A stretch of DNA of 64,000 bases, from positions 186,001 to 250,000 of the forward strand of contig CAMBSD010000003.1 of NCBI GenBank assembly GCA_945870425.1, in the 5' to 3' direction. The notes under the pieces were generated by a model. It saw only the letters and a program-made list of their open reading frames with translations, did no database searches and was not told the origin of the DNA. This DNA is from Chitinophaga pinensis (lineage in GTDB: Bacteria > Bacteroidota > Bacteroidia > UKL13-3). How positions within the stretch are numbered: position 1 is the first letter of the stretch; each line of letters opens with the position of its first letter. The translations under genes were made by a program, and so were the position numbers. This document shows positions 53,426 through 60,372 of this stretch, in pieces.

Positions 53426-54844
53426 TTAAAATCCGTTGAGCGAAACTTTCAATGTACCTTCGGTAGTAATATTGATGTTTAAATTGTTTGGTGTAATGTA
53501 AATTCCAGCAGGCTCAATATTGGTGATTGTTCGACTCAAATCTAAAAGGTCTAACCACTTTTTATTGACGGCATCATTGGCCGATTTTTTAGCATCATTT
53601 AATTGTGTCGCAATTGAGAAAACCATTTGTTTTTCCAAGCTTTCACGGAATTTTTTAGAGTTTAATAACCAGTTTGCGCTCTTCAATAAAATATCGCGGG
53701 TTTTGATTTCAAAATCGAATTGTTTCACCTCTAAACTTTTGCTGTTAGCGTTGTAATTTGGAATACCCACAACATAAACAATTCCTTTTATCCCCTTCCC
53801 TATTTTACCTTTTGATACTTTACCATCCACATCCAAGGCTATCATAATTTTGTTTCCATAGGGAAAAGCCTTGGCCTCTTTTATGTTTATTTTATACTCA
53901 TCTCCTTCAAGTAAAATGGGCTTTTCAATAAATTGTTGCGCTAATTTTTCATTGATTTGATCAAAGGATATGTTAGCAGACAAGTTGATTTTTACATGGT
54001 CATTAAAACTATTTGTTTGTCGCAATGGTGGCAGAGTGGTTAAAAAGGAATCATTCTTTGGCTTGTAACCCGAAACCAATTCTATCATAGTATTAACACC
54101 CAACTCAAGCAGCATTTCTTCATTAGTGTAGGCAATGGGAGTGATAAAAACATTCTTCGGGTTGATGAGAAGCCATGCTTTATGAATTGAATCGAGAAGA
54201 ATTGGTTCAGATAAATTTTTATAAGCATCCCCTACCATCTTTTTAATATCAATGCTTTTGGCAGCTTCTTGGTCAATTTTTAAAGCCATTTTATTCACTT
54301 GGCCTTGAATGACACTTCCAAATAAATCAGGTAGGTTTAGCGAGGTAAAACCCAGGTTAATGATTGGTAAATCATCCCAAGATATTTTGCCTTTGCTATT
54401 TAGCTTCAAGTTCCAATCCCTATCAATGGATGGTGTGGTATTAAAAACCACTGTGAGGTTTAATGATTGATTAATGGGTTTTTCAATGGCGCCAAATGCT
54501 TTTAGGTTATAAACAAAATCAATATGCAAAGGTGCGATAATGCTGATGCCATCGGCCGAAGTATTTACAATAAATTCATTTCTCTTTAGGACAGTTAGCT
54601 TCAAATTATCATTGCCATTGTCGTCAAACTTGTCATCTTTATAAATTTCTAATTGGAATTTTTTATTGATAGATGTGGCCATTCCTTTGGTGCTAATATG
54701 TATGGGCAAACCAATAAAAGAGTTTTGTTTAACAGGTGCCACATAGGCGACATCAATGGGTTTGGGAGCTTTAATGACTTGGGTTTTACAAGCAAATAGT
54801 GCTGTTAAAAGTATAAAGGAAAGTATTAGGGGAATATTTCTCAT
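53426..54844 (-). CDS. DUF4403 family lipoprotein
   Basis: 472 residues. The N-terminus MRNIPLILSFILLTALFACK is a lipoprotein signal with Cys at 19. The body matches DUF4403, with SFIGLPIHISTKGMATSINK (about 40-60), a middle repeat and the C-terminal NNLNINITTEGTLKVSLN. Structure predictions for the family suggest tubular lipid-binding (TULIP-like) domains, hence a possible role in lipid transport between membranes; this is an inference. Lies downstream of ccmB on the same strand with a 97-base gap. Confidence 0.88.
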   Translation of the reverse strand: MRNIPLILSFILLTALFACKTQVIKAPKPIDVAYVAPVKQNSFIGLPIHISTKGMATSINKKFQLEIYKDDKFDDNGNDNLKLTVLKRNEFIVNTSADGISIIAPLHIDFVYNLKAFGAIEKPINQSLNLTVVFNTTPSIDRDWNLKLNSKGKISWDDLPIINLGFTSLNLPDLFGSVIQGQVNKMALKIDQEAAKSIDIKKMVGDAYKNLSEPILLDSIHKAWLLINPKNVFITPIAYTNEEMLLELGVNTMIELVSGYKPKNDSFLTTLPPLRQTNSFNDHVKINLSANISFDQINEKLAQQFIEKPILLEGDEYKINIKEAKAFPYGNKIMIALDVDGKVSKGKIGKGIKGIVYVVGIPNYNANSKSLEVKQFDFEIKTRDILLKSANWLLNSKKFRESLEKQMVFSIATQLNDAKKSANDAVNKKWLDLLDLSRTITNIEPAGIYITPNNLNINITTEGTLKVSLNGF

Positions 54845-54941
54845 TGCGGCTACAAATATATTTTTTTATGGCAAGCCATTTTTCGAATCATCTCAGATTT
54901 GACTTCTCAACCTCATTAACAATCCTTCATTCCTAATTCTC

Positions 54942-55592
54942 TCACTCCTTCCACAAAAACGGAAAAAGGATATAGGCCAAGGCAACAATCATAATATTGA
55001 TCATCATCAATACTCCTATGTCTTCGTACAATAAACTTGTATCCAAGCCATCCATTGCTTTTTTGCAGGCCTTCACCAATACAAGCAACATAGGCACGAT
55101 GATGGGAAAACTCAATACAGGCATCAAAAGGTGGCTGTTATTGGCTTTGGAAGCAATGGCAGAAAGCATGGTGAATGTAGATGAAAAGCCAACGCTACCA
55201 AGTAAAACGCAAATTGAATAAAACAACAAATCTTGAACGGGATTACCCATGAGAAGCACGTAAACAGACAAACAAGCAATGGCTAAGAGGATGTTCAAAA
55301 CGGCATTGTAAATTACCTTTGCAACTATCATTTGTTGTGGCTTAACTATATTATGGTAATACAAATTCTTGCCTTTGCCTTCTACAATAAAACTTTTTGA
55401 GACAGCATTAACGGAGGCAAACAACATGATGAGCCAAAAAATAGCATTCCATGAAGGGCCATTTAGCATTTTGGCACTCAGGTAAACAATAAACACAGCC
55501 GAAAAAACATATATCAAAATGCCATTTAAAGCATAGCGTTGTCGCCACTCTATGGTGAGTTCCTTTTTAATTAAACTGGCAATAGGCTTCAT
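54942..55592 (-). CDS. ccmB: Heme exporter subunit CcmB
   Basis: 216 residues from the ATG at 55592 (a GTG two codons earlier is in frame). Six hydrophobic segments. Typical: the N-terminal IKKELTIEWRQRYALNGILI (about 8-27), VSKSFIVEGKGKNLYYHNIV (about 64-84) and the LLMPVLSFPIIVPMLLVLVK segment (about 150-170). CcmB is the membrane part of the ABC transporter needed for cytochrome c maturation. ccmA and ccmC are not in the neighbourhood, which is common in Bacteroidota where ccmB/ccmC may lie elsewhere. Confidence 0.9.
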   Translation of the reverse strand: MKPIASLIKKELTIEWRQRYALNGILIYVFSAVFIVYLSAKMLNGPSWNAIFWLIMLFASVNAVSKSFIVEGKGKNLYYHNIVKPQQMIVAKVIYNAVLNILLAIACLSVYVLLMGNPVQDLLFYSICVLLGSVGFSSTFTMLSAIASKANNSHLLMPVLSFPIIVPMLLVLVKACKKAMDGLDTSLLYEDIGVLMMINIMIVALAYILFPFLWKE

Positions 55593-55664
55593 TTCCACCT
55601 CACAAAGATATTAGGAAAATCTAAAATGAAGGAAATTGACGAATAAAATGTACTGATATTTCCT

Positions 55665-55735
55665 ATGGTTGGTGTTTAGCGTAGCCTCATCAACCATATA
55701 AGGAACGTTTGGTGATAACACCAACCGCAGGCAAA
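55665..55735 (-). repeat. Double-hairpin element, copy A (behind hipT)
   Basis: 71 bases beginning ATGGTTGGTGTTTAGCGTAG on the plus strand and ending TTTGGTGATAACACCAACCG plus CAGGCAAA. TTGGTG-ATAA-CACCAA is a perfect hairpin and ATGGTTG.../...CAACCAT a second one. Nearly the same sequence occurs at 57512-57587 behind hipA. The element starts two bases after the hipT stop codon. It may act as terminator, mRNA stabiliser or REP-like repeat. Confidence 0.85.
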
Positions 55736-55737
55736 TG

Positions 55738-56682
55738 TTACTTGTTTATTCTTTCAAATCTTTCTGTTACTATTTGTTTGTATTGATTTTTAAAATCATC
55801 TGTCATGAAACTATTTTCTATTTGTTCCATCCATTTCGATTTTGCTTTTTCCATTTTAATAAAAATATTTTCCTGCTGTTTTACGTCCAGTTTTAAAGTA
55901 TTCATAGCAGTTACAAAATCTTGTTTTTTTAATTTCTTCTTTTTACCATTTAAATACAGAGCCATTTCTTCATCATCTGCTGGATTTACCAATACAGTGT
56001 TTACTAAATCATAAGCTGGTGATAATACCATTCCCAAACCTGGTTGCTCTATTAATGAAAAGTTTTTCAGGTGCATATCTGCATTGCCTGTTAGAAATGA
56101 AAATAATACCAATTCAAAGAAATTCACTACATCCAAACCCGATGTAACAGAATATTTTTGAATAGCTTTTGCAATTTGCTCATAGCTGCCATGGTACTTA
56201 TCTTCTGTGAGTCGTTCTGTTAATTGGCACATGTCTTCCATGCCAAGCTTACCTTTTTTAACTCTGTCAATACGTTTTGTTACATAAGCCAGATTGCCGG
56301 AAGTTAAACGAACAAGACTATGCGGAGCTGTTTTTATTTTTGCTATGCTTGCTAAATGCATTGTTACATCTTCAACTTCCGGCAACTGTTGATATGATGG
56401 AGTAGGCGGTTTTAAAATGTATCCACCCCAAAGTCCCACAATGCTAAATCTTTTGCCTTTTCCCTCTTGTTTATTGTTGGTTATGTGAAGCGATAACTTG
56501 GCTTGCACACCTGTTACTGCCGTTTGGGCTTGTATTACTTCTTTGGCCAATGGTTCCAAATCTACTTCTGAATATGGTAATTCAGGAGGTGTGGGCTGTC
56601 CAAATATTTTTTTTGAACAAGTGCCGTGAAAATCAAATTCATTTTCGGCCAATGGTAGGTAGCAAAATAAACATCTAGTCAA
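55738..56682 (-). CDS. hipT: HipT-type kinase toxin (HipA C-terminal domain)
   Basis: 314 residues: only the kinase part of HipA, while the N-terminal subdomain is a separate gene. N-terminus with CLFCYLPL and HGTCSKKIFG, a Cys-rich start common in this group. Glycine-rich loop AVTGVQAKLSLHIT (about 55-68), WGGYILKPP (ATP-binding Lys, about 86-94), catalytic loop TGNADMHLKNFSLI (about 198-211) and SPAYDLVNT (metal Asp, about 222-230). In E. coli HipT phosphorylates tryptophanyl-tRNA synthetase; the target here is unknown. In place of the two regulatory loop serines of E. coli HipT (SISGVQ) it has AVTGVQ, so only a Thr is left. Overlaps hipS by ATGA. Confidence 0.88.
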   Translation of the reverse strand: MTRCLFCYLPLAENEFDFHGTCSKKIFGQPTPPELPYSEVDLEPLAKEVIQAQTAVTGVQAKLSLHITNNKQEGKGKRFSIVGLWGGYILKPPTPSYQQLPEVEDVTMHLASIAKIKTAPHSLVRLTSGNLAYVTKRIDRVKKGKLGMEDMCQLTERLTEDKYHGSYEQIAKAIQKYSVTSGLDVVNFFELVLFSFLTGNADMHLKNFSLIEQPGLGMVLSPAYDLVNTVLVNPADDEEMALYLNGKKKKLKKQDFVTAMNTLKLDVKQQENIFIKMEKAKSKWMEQIENSFMTDDFKNQYKQIVTERFERINK

Positions 56683-57011
56683 GGCTTATCCTCCTCTTTT
56701 AATTCTTCTACACTCACTGCTCCAATGCAATCTTTGCAGCAAGCTAGAAGTAAGCCCATACGGTCTCTTGGATTTAATTTCCAATTTTTCTCGGCTATAT
56801 CCAACAACCAACCTTCGGGTATTAAACCATCAAAAAATGGAAATAATATATTAGATGTATAAATAGCCTCTTGCAAGGGCAGCGTTAAACTTACCGGTTT
56901 TGCATCTATTTGGTTTAAATAGGCTTTGGCATATTCAAAATGATACCCTTTATCATCTTGCGTTAGCCAGCCTGCCATCTGTGTGTCTATTTTTATAATT
57001 GCCTTTCTCAT
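56679..57011 (-). CDS. hipS: HipS-type antitoxin (HipA N-subdomain protein)
   Basis: 110 residues. It corresponds to the N-terminal subdomain of HipA: AGWLTQDDKGYHFEYAKAYL (about 13-32), VSLTLPLQEAIYTSNILFPF (about 40-59) and FFDGLIPEGW (about 59-68), then a helix with NPRDRMGLLLACCKDCIGAV. In the tripartite HipBST system of E. coli the HipS protein, not HipB, neutralises HipT, and I recall that a Trp of the PEGW segment reaches into the toxin; the Trp is kept here (W68). The start overlaps the hipB stop (TAATG) and its end overlaps hipT by four bases, so the three are translationally coupled. Confidence 0.87.
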   Translation of the reverse strand: MRKAIIKIDTQMAGWLTQDDKGYHFEYAKAYLNQIDAKPVSLTLPLQEAIYTSNILFPFFDGLIPEGWLLDIAEKNWKLNPRDRMGLLLACCKDCIGAVSVEELKEEDKP

Positions 57012-57217
57012 TATTCATCTTCTTTTTTTGCAGGCACAGCCCCAACTTCATAATTAAATAAACGTAATACCTGATTTACCTTGTCTATGCGTAAACTTTG
57101 CTTTCCTTGTTCTAATTCACGAACAAATCGCAAGCCCACACCTGCCTTTTCAGCTAACTCAGGCTGGGTTAGGTTTACTGATTTTCGCTTCTCTTTTACA
57201 AAACTTGCTAATTTCAT
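57011..57217 (-). CDS. hipB: HipB-type HTH regulator of the HipBST module
   Basis: 68 residues from the ATG at 57217 (a TTG seven codons earlier would read through the first operator). One XRE HTH: KRKSVNLTQPELAEKAGVGL, RFVRELEQGKQSLRIDKVNQ, then VLRLFNYEVGAV. In HipBST, HipB represses the operon and strengthens inhibition by HipS. Four operator-like 18-mers lie directly upstream, the first ending three bases before this start codon. Confidence 0.9.
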   Translation of the reverse strand: MKLASFVKEKRKSVNLTQPELAEKAGVGLRFVRELEQGKQSLRIDKVNQVLRLFNYEVGAVPAKKEDE

Positions 57218-57219
57218 TT

Positions 57220-57358
57220 TATACCCTTTAAGGTGCAAATATAGTTTATATCCTTTAAATTATACCCATTAGGGTGTAAATTACTTCAAAAATAATTTAT
57301 TATACCTTTTCGGGTGTAACAACTAAATAAATAGTCAAAATATACCCTTAAGGGTATA
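57220..57358. promoter_or_regulatory. Array of four phased HipB operators
   Basis: 18-bp sites of the form TATACC-N6-GGTRYA at 57220-57237, 57261-57278, 57301-57318 and 57341-57358. Starts are 41, 40 and 40 bp apart, about four helical turns, so all face one side of the DNA. The last is a perfect palindrome (TATACCCTTAAGGGTATA). The E. coli HipB operators (TATCC-N8-GGATA) have the same 18-bp length and general form. Confidence 0.85.
57236..57243 (-). promoter_or_regulatory. -7 element of the hipBST promoter
   Basis: TATATTTG on the minus strand matches TAnnTTTG. It touches operator 1, and operator 2 covers the -33 region, so bound HipB would block polymerase. The second hip module has the identical -7 octamer. 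Confidence 0.65.
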
Positions 57359-57372
57359 TTTTAAAAGTGTGT

Positions 57373-57510
57373 TTAAACTCTATCTTTTGCTATATCGTAA
57401 TACATCAACAATTGCTCATCTTCCAACAAAATATTTTGCGGAATCATATCGCCAAGTGTTACGATGGTTTTGAAATCTTTTTGTTCCCAAATATTTTTGA
57501 AACCTTTGCC
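57373..57510 (-). pseudogene. C-terminal fragment of an unrelated gene
   Basis: A minus-strand frame without a start encodes IGKGFKNIWEQKDFKTIVTL, then GDMIPQNILLEDEQLLMYYD and IAKDRV with a TAA. Upstream the frame enters repeat copy B and stops. It looks like the last 45 residues of a lost gene whose 5' part was replaced when the hipA module or the repeat arrived. Family not recognised. Confidence 0.55.
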
Positions 57511-57511
57511 A

Positions 57512-57587
57512 ATGGTTGGTGTTTAGCGTAGCGTAGTTTCACCAACCATATAAGGAGCGTTTGGTGATAACACCAATCGCAGGCAAA
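57512..57587 (-). repeat. Double-hairpin element, copy B (behind hipA)
   Basis: 76 bases, the same as copy A (55665-55735) but for two substitutions and a 5-base insertion next to GCGTAG with some change around it. Here ATGGTTGGTG and CACCAACCAT form a perfect 10-bp stem, and TTGGTG-ATAA-CACCAA the second hairpin. It starts one base after the hipA stop codon. Confidence 0.85.
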
Positions 57588-57588
57588 A

Positions 57589-58890
57589 TTATAGCTTGAT
57601 TAATGTATCGTTTATTTCGTCTCTTAGTTTGGGTAATACATCTACTTCATCCGCAAATGCTTTCCATTTGCTCACAGTATTACTTATCTCATCAATTGTT
57701 TCTTCAGCTTTTTTATTCTTTATTGATTTTCCAATTACCAACAAATCATCTTTTGTGATACTACTTCTTTTACCATTTATGCTCAATGCATGTTGACTTA
57801 CCCATTGGTGTTTAGGTTGATAGGCATGGCAAACATCATAGGCAGGTGCTAATTCCCATTTACCGTCCTTTTTCAAACGGAATGCAAAGTTTTTGGTATG
57901 GTCATCGCAATTTCGAGCCACTACATTAAACACCATTCTGCGAAACAACTGCTCTGCATCGGAATAGGTCAATTTCAATTCTCTCATGGTTTGAAAAAGC
58001 TGATTGTAGCTGAAACTGCTTACGAGGCTGTAATCAAAATGCTTCATCGCACAAAATGTTTGGATATGATGTTTAGTTGAACCACCATCTCGGTCAAAAC
58101 GCTTGGTCATAAAATGTGCCCGCCCATTTTCTTCCATTAATCTGGATGGCATCATATCAATACCACAGGCAATAGCCATATGGTAATAGGCCATTTCTAC
58201 TCTGCCATATCCTTTGCTAGCACCCAACTGCACATCACTTACACCATCCAATTTAATTAACCAATGCTCAAATCCTTTTGGAGCATTGGTTTGGCCAGAT
58301 TTTACTATTCCTGTTTTTTCATTGTATGCTATTACGGCTTTTGGTCTTGCACCACCGGCAGATGTTCCAATCCGCAAAATTTCCATAATTGCTTTTTCTT
58401 CCTCCGCTTTCAAATTGGTAACAAATGCTTCTTTTTTGGATAGCAACTTTTGGGCAATATCCACCAAGCTATCTAACTCTACCGGGAATGTTCGTTTGCT
58501 TTCCTTTAAGGTAGTCGGTTCAAACTCTAATGCTCCCATACCTCTTGTGCCTATAAAAGAAAGCATTTCAACGGGATTCATACTATCCAATTGCCGACCT
58601 TGTTGTGCCAACCACAAATTGATAAGTTCGTTCCCATATCTATCGGGCAATACATCTGCCAATAGACCTGGCAAGCCCTTAAAGGTATCTAAGGCTGGAT
58701 CATTCCTTTTTCGTAATGCTGGAAAGTTAAAGCTGCTTTTATTCTCCTTAATTGGCATTTGTAATGGAGACAAATCCCATCCTTTAGTTTTAAATTTTGG
58801 GTCATACTCAAATGTAGCATAACCTGTTTTTTCATCCCAAGCCACAGCACCTACTAATTCTCCCCATATTTTAACATAGGCTGTATTCAT
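57589..58890 (-). CDS. hipA: HipA family kinase toxin, full-length
   Basis: 433 residues from the ATG at 58890 (a TTG three codons earlier is ignored). N-subdomain 1: VKIWGELVGAVAWDEKTGYA, LSPLQMPIKE, FKGLPGLLADVLPDRYGNEL (about 83-102). Kinase: loop GTSAGGARPKAVIAYNE (about 185-201), HWLIKLDG (ATP Lys), MTKRFDRDGG (about 262), catalytic loop VARNCDDHTKNFAF (about 333-346) and APAYDVCHAY (about 357-366). In E. coli HipA inactivates glutamyl-tRNA synthetase by phosphorylation and gives multidrug tolerance. It follows hipB2 with a two-base gap. Confidence 0.93.
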   Translation of the reverse strand: MNTAYVKIWGELVGAVAWDEKTGYATFEYDPKFKTKGWDLSPLQMPIKENKSSFNFPALRKRNDPALDTFKGLPGLLADVLPDRYGNELINLWLAQQGRQLDSMNPVEMLSFIGTRGMGALEFEPTTLKESKRTFPVELDSLVDIAQKLLSKKEAFVTNLKAEEEKAIMEILRIGTSAGGARPKAVIAYNEKTGIVKSGQTNAPKGFEHWLIKLDGVSDVQLGASKGYGRVEMAYYHMAIACGIDMMPSRLMEENGRAHFMTKRFDRDGGSTKHHIQTFCAMKHFDYSLVSSFSYNQLFQTMRELKLTYSDAEQLFRRMVFNVVARNCDDHTKNFAFRLKKDGKWELAPAYDVCHAYQPKHQWVSQHALSINGKRSSITKDDLLVIGKSIKNKKAEETIDEISNTVSKWKAFADEVDVLPKLRDEINDTLIKL

Positions 58891-58892
58891 AT

Positions 58893-59240
58893 TTACCAAT
58901 TTGTTTCTTCTTCGTTCTTAGTATTTGTATTCCTGGCTCTTTTTCGCTTTTCTTTTTCGGCCTTTGCTAAAGCCAGCGGACTTATACTCTGTTGAACCCC
59001 GAAGGCATCCATTACTTGTAATTGGTCCAATACACGAAGCACCTGAATGAGGGTTGCCAGTGTAACCGTTTCACCTCTTTCGAGCAAACTAAGGGTAGAA
59101 CGGCTGATGCCGGCAGCTTCTGCTACCATTTCCTGAGTTTTGTTCTGCTCCATCCTTTGGTGTTTTATAAAGATACCTATTTGTTGGGTTAAAGCACTAT
59201 CACTCATAGATAGCCAATTTTTGTATGATATATCAGTCAT
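58893..59240 (-). CDS. hipB: HipB-like antitoxin of the HipBA module
   Basis: 115 residues. HTH in the middle: HQRMEQNKTQEMVAEAAGIS, RSTLSLLERGETVTLATLIQ, VLRVLDQL (about 29-75). A basic tail follows (KAEKEKRKRARNTNTKNEEE). The start may also be at the ATG of codon 12. It does not resemble the 68-residue HipB of the neighbouring module beyond the HTH, and no TATACC-N6-GGTRYA site lies upstream, so the two modules probably have separate control. Confidence 0.88.
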   Translation of the reverse strand: MTDISYKNWLSMSDSALTQQIGIFIKHQRMEQNKTQEMVAEAAGISRSTLSLLERGETVTLATLIQVLRVLDQLQVMDAFGVQQSISPLALAKAEKEKRKRARNTNTKNEEETNW

Positions 59241-59277
59241 AATATGTTTTTTTTATTTTAATGAATGATTTGTCATG

Positions 59278-59285
59278 CAAATATA
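59278..59285 (-). promoter_or_regulatory. -7 element of the hipBA promoter
   Basis: TATATTTG on the minus strand, exact match to TAnnTTTG, 37 bases before the hipB2 ATG. Confidence 0.6.
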
Positions 59286-59469
59286 AACTATTTTAAGGTA
59301 AAATTCTATTTCTTCAGTCTATTTTGGGGTAGCTTACATACCTTGAAATAAATTAGTAGGGCAGGTTTAGCTAAAAATTGGTTTTTTTGGAATCCTCTCT
59401 CCTAAGCGGAGCACAGCTAGAATTCCGATCTACGCTGCCTAAGAAGTAATTCCGCACATGGTTTTTGCT

Positions 59470-59491
59470 GCTCCGTTGCGGAGCCTTTTTT
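59470..59491 (+). terminator. Intrinsic terminator without an assigned gene
   Basis: GCTCCG-TTG-CGGAGC followed by CTTTTTTT on the plus strand. No plus-strand gene lies upstream within 5 kb except across the hip region, so it may end a small RNA or be a relic. Confidence 0.7.
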
Positions 59492-59698
59492 TATTTCAAT
59501 TGTTATATTAATAAAGAACCAAAGAAAAGATACAATCTTACATTAAAGATTAACCTAACAAAGAGTGTATTTCTTTGCTTGCGCAGGTGTTAAGCGAAGT
59601 TTAAGTTATGAAGCTAAATGATAAAAGTTTGTTAAACATTCATGCAAAACCAATCTAATATTAGCTATCACTATCTGATACTTAGCAAATAATTCAAA

Positions 59699-59706
59699 TA
59701 AGTTTG
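59699..59706 (+). promoter_or_regulatory. -7 element of the pyrR-pyrB promoter
   Basis: TAAGTTTG matches TAnnTTTG. No clear -33. It leaves a leader of about 40 bases, too short for a PyrR-type attenuator. Confidence 0.5.
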
Positions 59707-59751
59707 TGCAGTTTTAAAACAAATGTTTTCTTTGGAGTAATAATTTACAGC

Positions 59752-60291
59752 ATGAGCTCGAGAACCATTTTAGAAAAAAAACAGTTTTTGGTGGCCATAG
59801 ATCGCCTTTGCTATGAGCTGATTGAAAGACATGCTGACTTCTCAAACACAGCACTGATAGGGCTCCAACCAAGGGGTATCTATTTCTCGAGACGGATTCA
59901 CAAACGTTTGTCTGAAATTACAGCCAACGACAAGATTTTATATGGCGAGTTGGACATTGCCTTTTACCGTGATGATTTTAGAAGAGGAAAAGAACAAATT
60001 CTCCCAAGCAAACTGAACATCAATTTTACGGTTGAAAACAAAAAAATAGTATTGATTGATGATGTGTTGTACACGGGTCGTACCATACGTTCGGCCTTGG
60101 ATGCATTAACCGATTTTGGTCGCCCTTCCAAAGTAGAGTTGATGGTGTTGATTGATAGAAGGTATAGCCGTGACCTACCGATACAACCAGATTATACAGG
60201 CATTTCGGTAGACACAAGGGCAAATGACAAGGTGAAAGTGGAGTGGAAAGAAAACGCTAAGCAAGATTTAGCATTAATAGTAACTAGTTAG
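59752..60291 (+). CDS. pyrR: PyrR bifunctional protein / uracil phosphoribosyltransferase
   Basis: 179 residues from the ATG at 59752 (16 upstream codons belong to the leader). PRTase fold: ALIGLQPRGIYFSRRIHKRL (about 34-53), YGELDIAFYRDDFRR (about 66-80) and the PRPP motif IVLIDDVLYTGRTIRSALDA (about 101-120), then DRRYSRDLPIQPDYTG. In Bacillus, PyrR binds pyr mRNA; in this phylum that role is not established, and no attenuator is seen between promoter and start. pyrB follows after 81 bases. Confidence 0.93.
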   Translation: MSSRTILEKKQFLVAIDRLCYELIERHADFSNTALIGLQPRGIYFSRRIHKRLSEITANDKILYGELDIAFYRDDFRRGKEQILPSKLNINFTVENKKIVLIDDVLYTGRTIRSALDALTDFGRPSKVELMVLIDRRYSRDLPIQPDYTGISVDTRANDKVKVEWKENAKQDLALIVTS

Positions 60292-60372
60292 TTGGTAATA
60301 GTTGGTTGATAGTTGATTGTATTTATATACCCTCGACAAATCAACATTCATAAATCAACAAATCGAAATAAG

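Larger units (their letters stand above)
59241..59698. other. 458-base intergenic region between hipB2 and pyrR
   Basis: Contains the hipBA promoter, a plus-strand terminator at 59470-59491 and, before it, paired strings (GGAAT...ATTCC at about 59390-59427; GCGGAGCA at 59406-59413 complementary to TGCTCCG at 59469-59475). No gene is supported; a 16-codon frame at 59608 lies upstream of the likely pyrR promoter. Confidence 0.5.

Noticed and set aside
58214-58822. 202-codon open frame on the plus strand inside hipA
   Set aside because: Fully antisense to conserved HipA motifs; its product has no family pattern and follows from codon bias of the opposite strand.
55600-59300. Hip region as an integrative mobile island
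   Set aside because: No integrase, transposase, tRNA target or clear direct-repeat ends; only the repeat copies suggest past rearrangement.
59608-59658. 16-codon frame as possible pyr leader peptide
   Set aside because: It lies upstream of the likely pyrR -7 box at 59699, so it would not be on the pyr transcript, and it contains no pyrimidine-related codon pattern.
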